From: Rhizobiaceae bacterium
Lineage (GTDB): Bacteria; Pseudomonadota; Alphaproteobacteria; Rhizobiales; Rhizobiaceae
Length of the DNA: 5,806 nt
Reading direction: 5' to 3'
Assembly: GCA_913776675.1 (NCBI GenBank)
Contig: CAJYRE010000327.1
Location: 1 to 5,806, forward strand
Below, in pieces: positions 4,726 through 5,806 of this stretch (the stretch's first letter is position 1; each line of letters begins with the position of its first letter). Under the pieces are notes generated by a model. It saw only the letters and a list, made by a program, of their open reading frames with translations. It searched no databases and was not told the DNA's origin. The position numbers and the translations under genes were made by a program.

Positions 4726-5778
4726 ATGACTCTGATGAGAAAAATCACCATGGGCGCAACCGTTGCTGCTCTGAGCCTGACCATGGCCAGCGCAACTTTT
4801 GCTGCTGATATTGCGGGCGCTGGCTCCAGCTTCATCTACCCTGTTTTCTCCAAGTGGGGTGAAGCCTACAAGGCCAAGACCGGCACTGCCCTGAACTATC
4901 AGTCGATTGGTTCTGGCGGCGGCATCAAGCAGGTTGAAGCCAAGACCGTGACATTTGGTGCCACCGACAAGCCTTTGAGCGATGCAGAACTGGAAAAGAA
5001 CGGCCTGACCCAGTTCCCGATGATCATGGGCGGCATTGTGCCGATGTATAACGTTGAAGGCGTCAAGCCCGGCGAGCTGGTGCTGGATGGCAAGGCGCTC
5101 GAAGAAATCTACATGGGCAAGATCACCAAGTGGAACGATCCTGCCATTGCTGCGCTGAACAAGGGCATCAAGCTGCCTGAGCAGGCTATTGTGGTTGTTC
5201 ACCGCGCCGATGGTTCCGGCACCACCTTTAACTTCACCGACTATCTCAGCAAGATCTCGCCGGACTGGAAGAGCAAGATCGGCTCTGACACCGCTGTTGA
5301 ATGGCCAGTTGGCGTGGGTGCCAAGGGTTCAGAAGGCGTTGCCAACACCGTCAAGCAGACCGCTGGCGCGATTGGCTACAATGAATATGCCTACGTGATC
5401 CAGAACCACCTCGGCTATGCCAAGATGGTCAATGCTGCTGGCAAGACCGTTGAGCCTTCGCTGGACAGCTTTGCAGCCGCTGCTGCCAACGCTGACTGGG
5501 CACATGCCAAGAACTTCAATCTCGTGATCACCAATCAGCCTGGCGAAAAGAGCTGGCCGATTGCTGCTTCCACCTGGGTTCTCATCCACAAGGCTCCGGA
5601 AGACAAGGCCGCTGTTGAAGCTGCTCTGAAATTCTTCGCCTGGGCTTACAAGGATGGCACCGCGCAGGCCAAGGATCTGCAATATGTTGCTATTCCAAAG
5701 CCAGTTGTTTCCCTGATCGAAAAGTCCTGGGAAGAAAACATCAAGGCTGATGGCAAGCCAATCTACAAGGCCATGTAA
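4726..5778 (+). CDS. pstS: Phosphate ABC transporter periplasmic binding protein PstS
   Basis: This 350-aa periplasmic protein binds inorganic phosphate with high affinity and delivers it to the PstC/PstA permease driven by PstB. A Sec signal peptide is clear: MRKITMG, then a hydrophobic stretch, with cleavage expected after ASATFA (about residue 26). No lipobox cysteine is present. Phosphate-contacting residues known from PstS structures are all visible: GAGSSF (31-36), S63 in IGSGGG, D81 in FGATDKPL, R160 in [12 protein letters not shown], and S164-G165-T166. Length is normal and the frame intact. The ATG at 4726 is chosen because AGGGA (4712-4716) stands 9 bases before it; the ATG at 4735 would be too far. 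It is the likely first gene of a pst operon running off the right edge, and is divergent from uvrD. Phosphate-starvation control is expected from the family. Confidence 0.97.
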   Translation: MTLMRKITMGATVAALSLTMASATFAADIAGAGSSFIYPVFSKWGEAYKAKTGTALNYQSIGSGGGIKQVEAKTVTFGATDKPLSDAELEKNGLTQFPMIMGGIVPMYNVEGVKPGELVLDGKALEEIYMGKITKWNDPAIAALNKGIKLPEQAIVVVHRADGSGTTFNFTDYLSKISPDWKSKIGSDTAVEWPVGVGAKGSEGVANTVKQTAGAIGYNEYAYVIQNHLGYAKMVNAAGKTVEPSLDSFAAAAANADWAHAKNFNLVITNQPGEKSWPIAASTWVLIHKAPEDKAAVEAALKFFAWAYKDGTAQAKDLQYVAIPKPVVSLIEKSWEENIKADGKPIYKAM

Positions 5779-5781
5779 TCA

Positions 5782-5798
5782 TTCGGGTTGATACCGAA
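5782..5798 (+). repeat. Small stem-loop after pstS
   Basis: TTCGG (5782-5786) pairs with CCGAA (5794-5798), extendable by one T-A pair across a bulged G. It sits just after the pstS stop. Such a hairpin could stabilise the pstS end of a polycistronic message, which would favour the binding protein over the downstream permease genes. It is short and cut close to the window edge, so it is low confidence. Confidence 0.25.
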
Positions 5799-5806
5799 AC
5801 GATTGG

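Noticed and set aside
4599..4835. Minus-strand open frame running from the pstS signal-peptide region into the intergenic region
   Set aside because: It is antisense to a clear secretion signal, with no ribosome binding site or family resemblance.

Overview
The window looks like chromosomal DNA of an alphaproteobacterium in the Rhizobiales, probably Rhizobiaceae (Agrobacterium/Allorhizobium/Rhizobium type). The grounds are protein style: a DUF6074-like small protein typical of that order, a UvrD/PcrA helicase with rhizobial-type sequence around motif III, and a PstS of alphaproteobacterial type. The genus is inference; no rRNA or tRNA is present to anchor it.

Layout, left to right. Bases 1-41 are the tail of an unseen region and are followed by a strong intrinsic terminator (42-65). 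A leader carrying an exact TTAACCAT motif (the CtrA half-site of alphaproteobacteria) precedes a small + strand DUF6074-like gene (168-449). Everything from 471 to 4493 is on the minus strand. Read in its direction of transcription, this is uvrD (4493-1866), an unrecognised 165-aa gene (1781-1284), then a Phd/YefM-type antitoxin (1144-896) whose stop overlaps the TTG start of a VapC/FitB-type PIN toxin (899-471). A 232-bp divergent intergenic region (4494-4725) separates uvrD from pstS (+, 4726-5778), the phosphate-binding protein of a Pst transporter. Its pstCAB partners would lie beyond the right edge.

The 471-1865 block looks like an accessory insertion beside the housekeeping uvrD. It holds a toxin-antitoxin pair and an orphan gene of about 46% G+C (480 bases counted by hand). 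Three 60-base stretches of uvrD counted the same way gave 57-72%. The antitoxin promoter is overlapped by inverted repeats that would suit autoregulation.

The most unusual structure is inside uvrD. Between helicase motifs II and III the protein carries about 40 low-complexity residues (Pro/Ala/Gly/Gln-rich), and the DNA encoding them is a run of consecutive short palindromes (3492-3566, with further palindromes at 3444-3471 and 3587-3599). This looks like a palindromic repeat element captured in frame inside an essential-type repair gene. The second candidate for novelty is the 165-aa protein, which has an R-D-x4-H motif resembling HEPN RNase active sites and sits directly upstream of the toxin-antitoxin pair.
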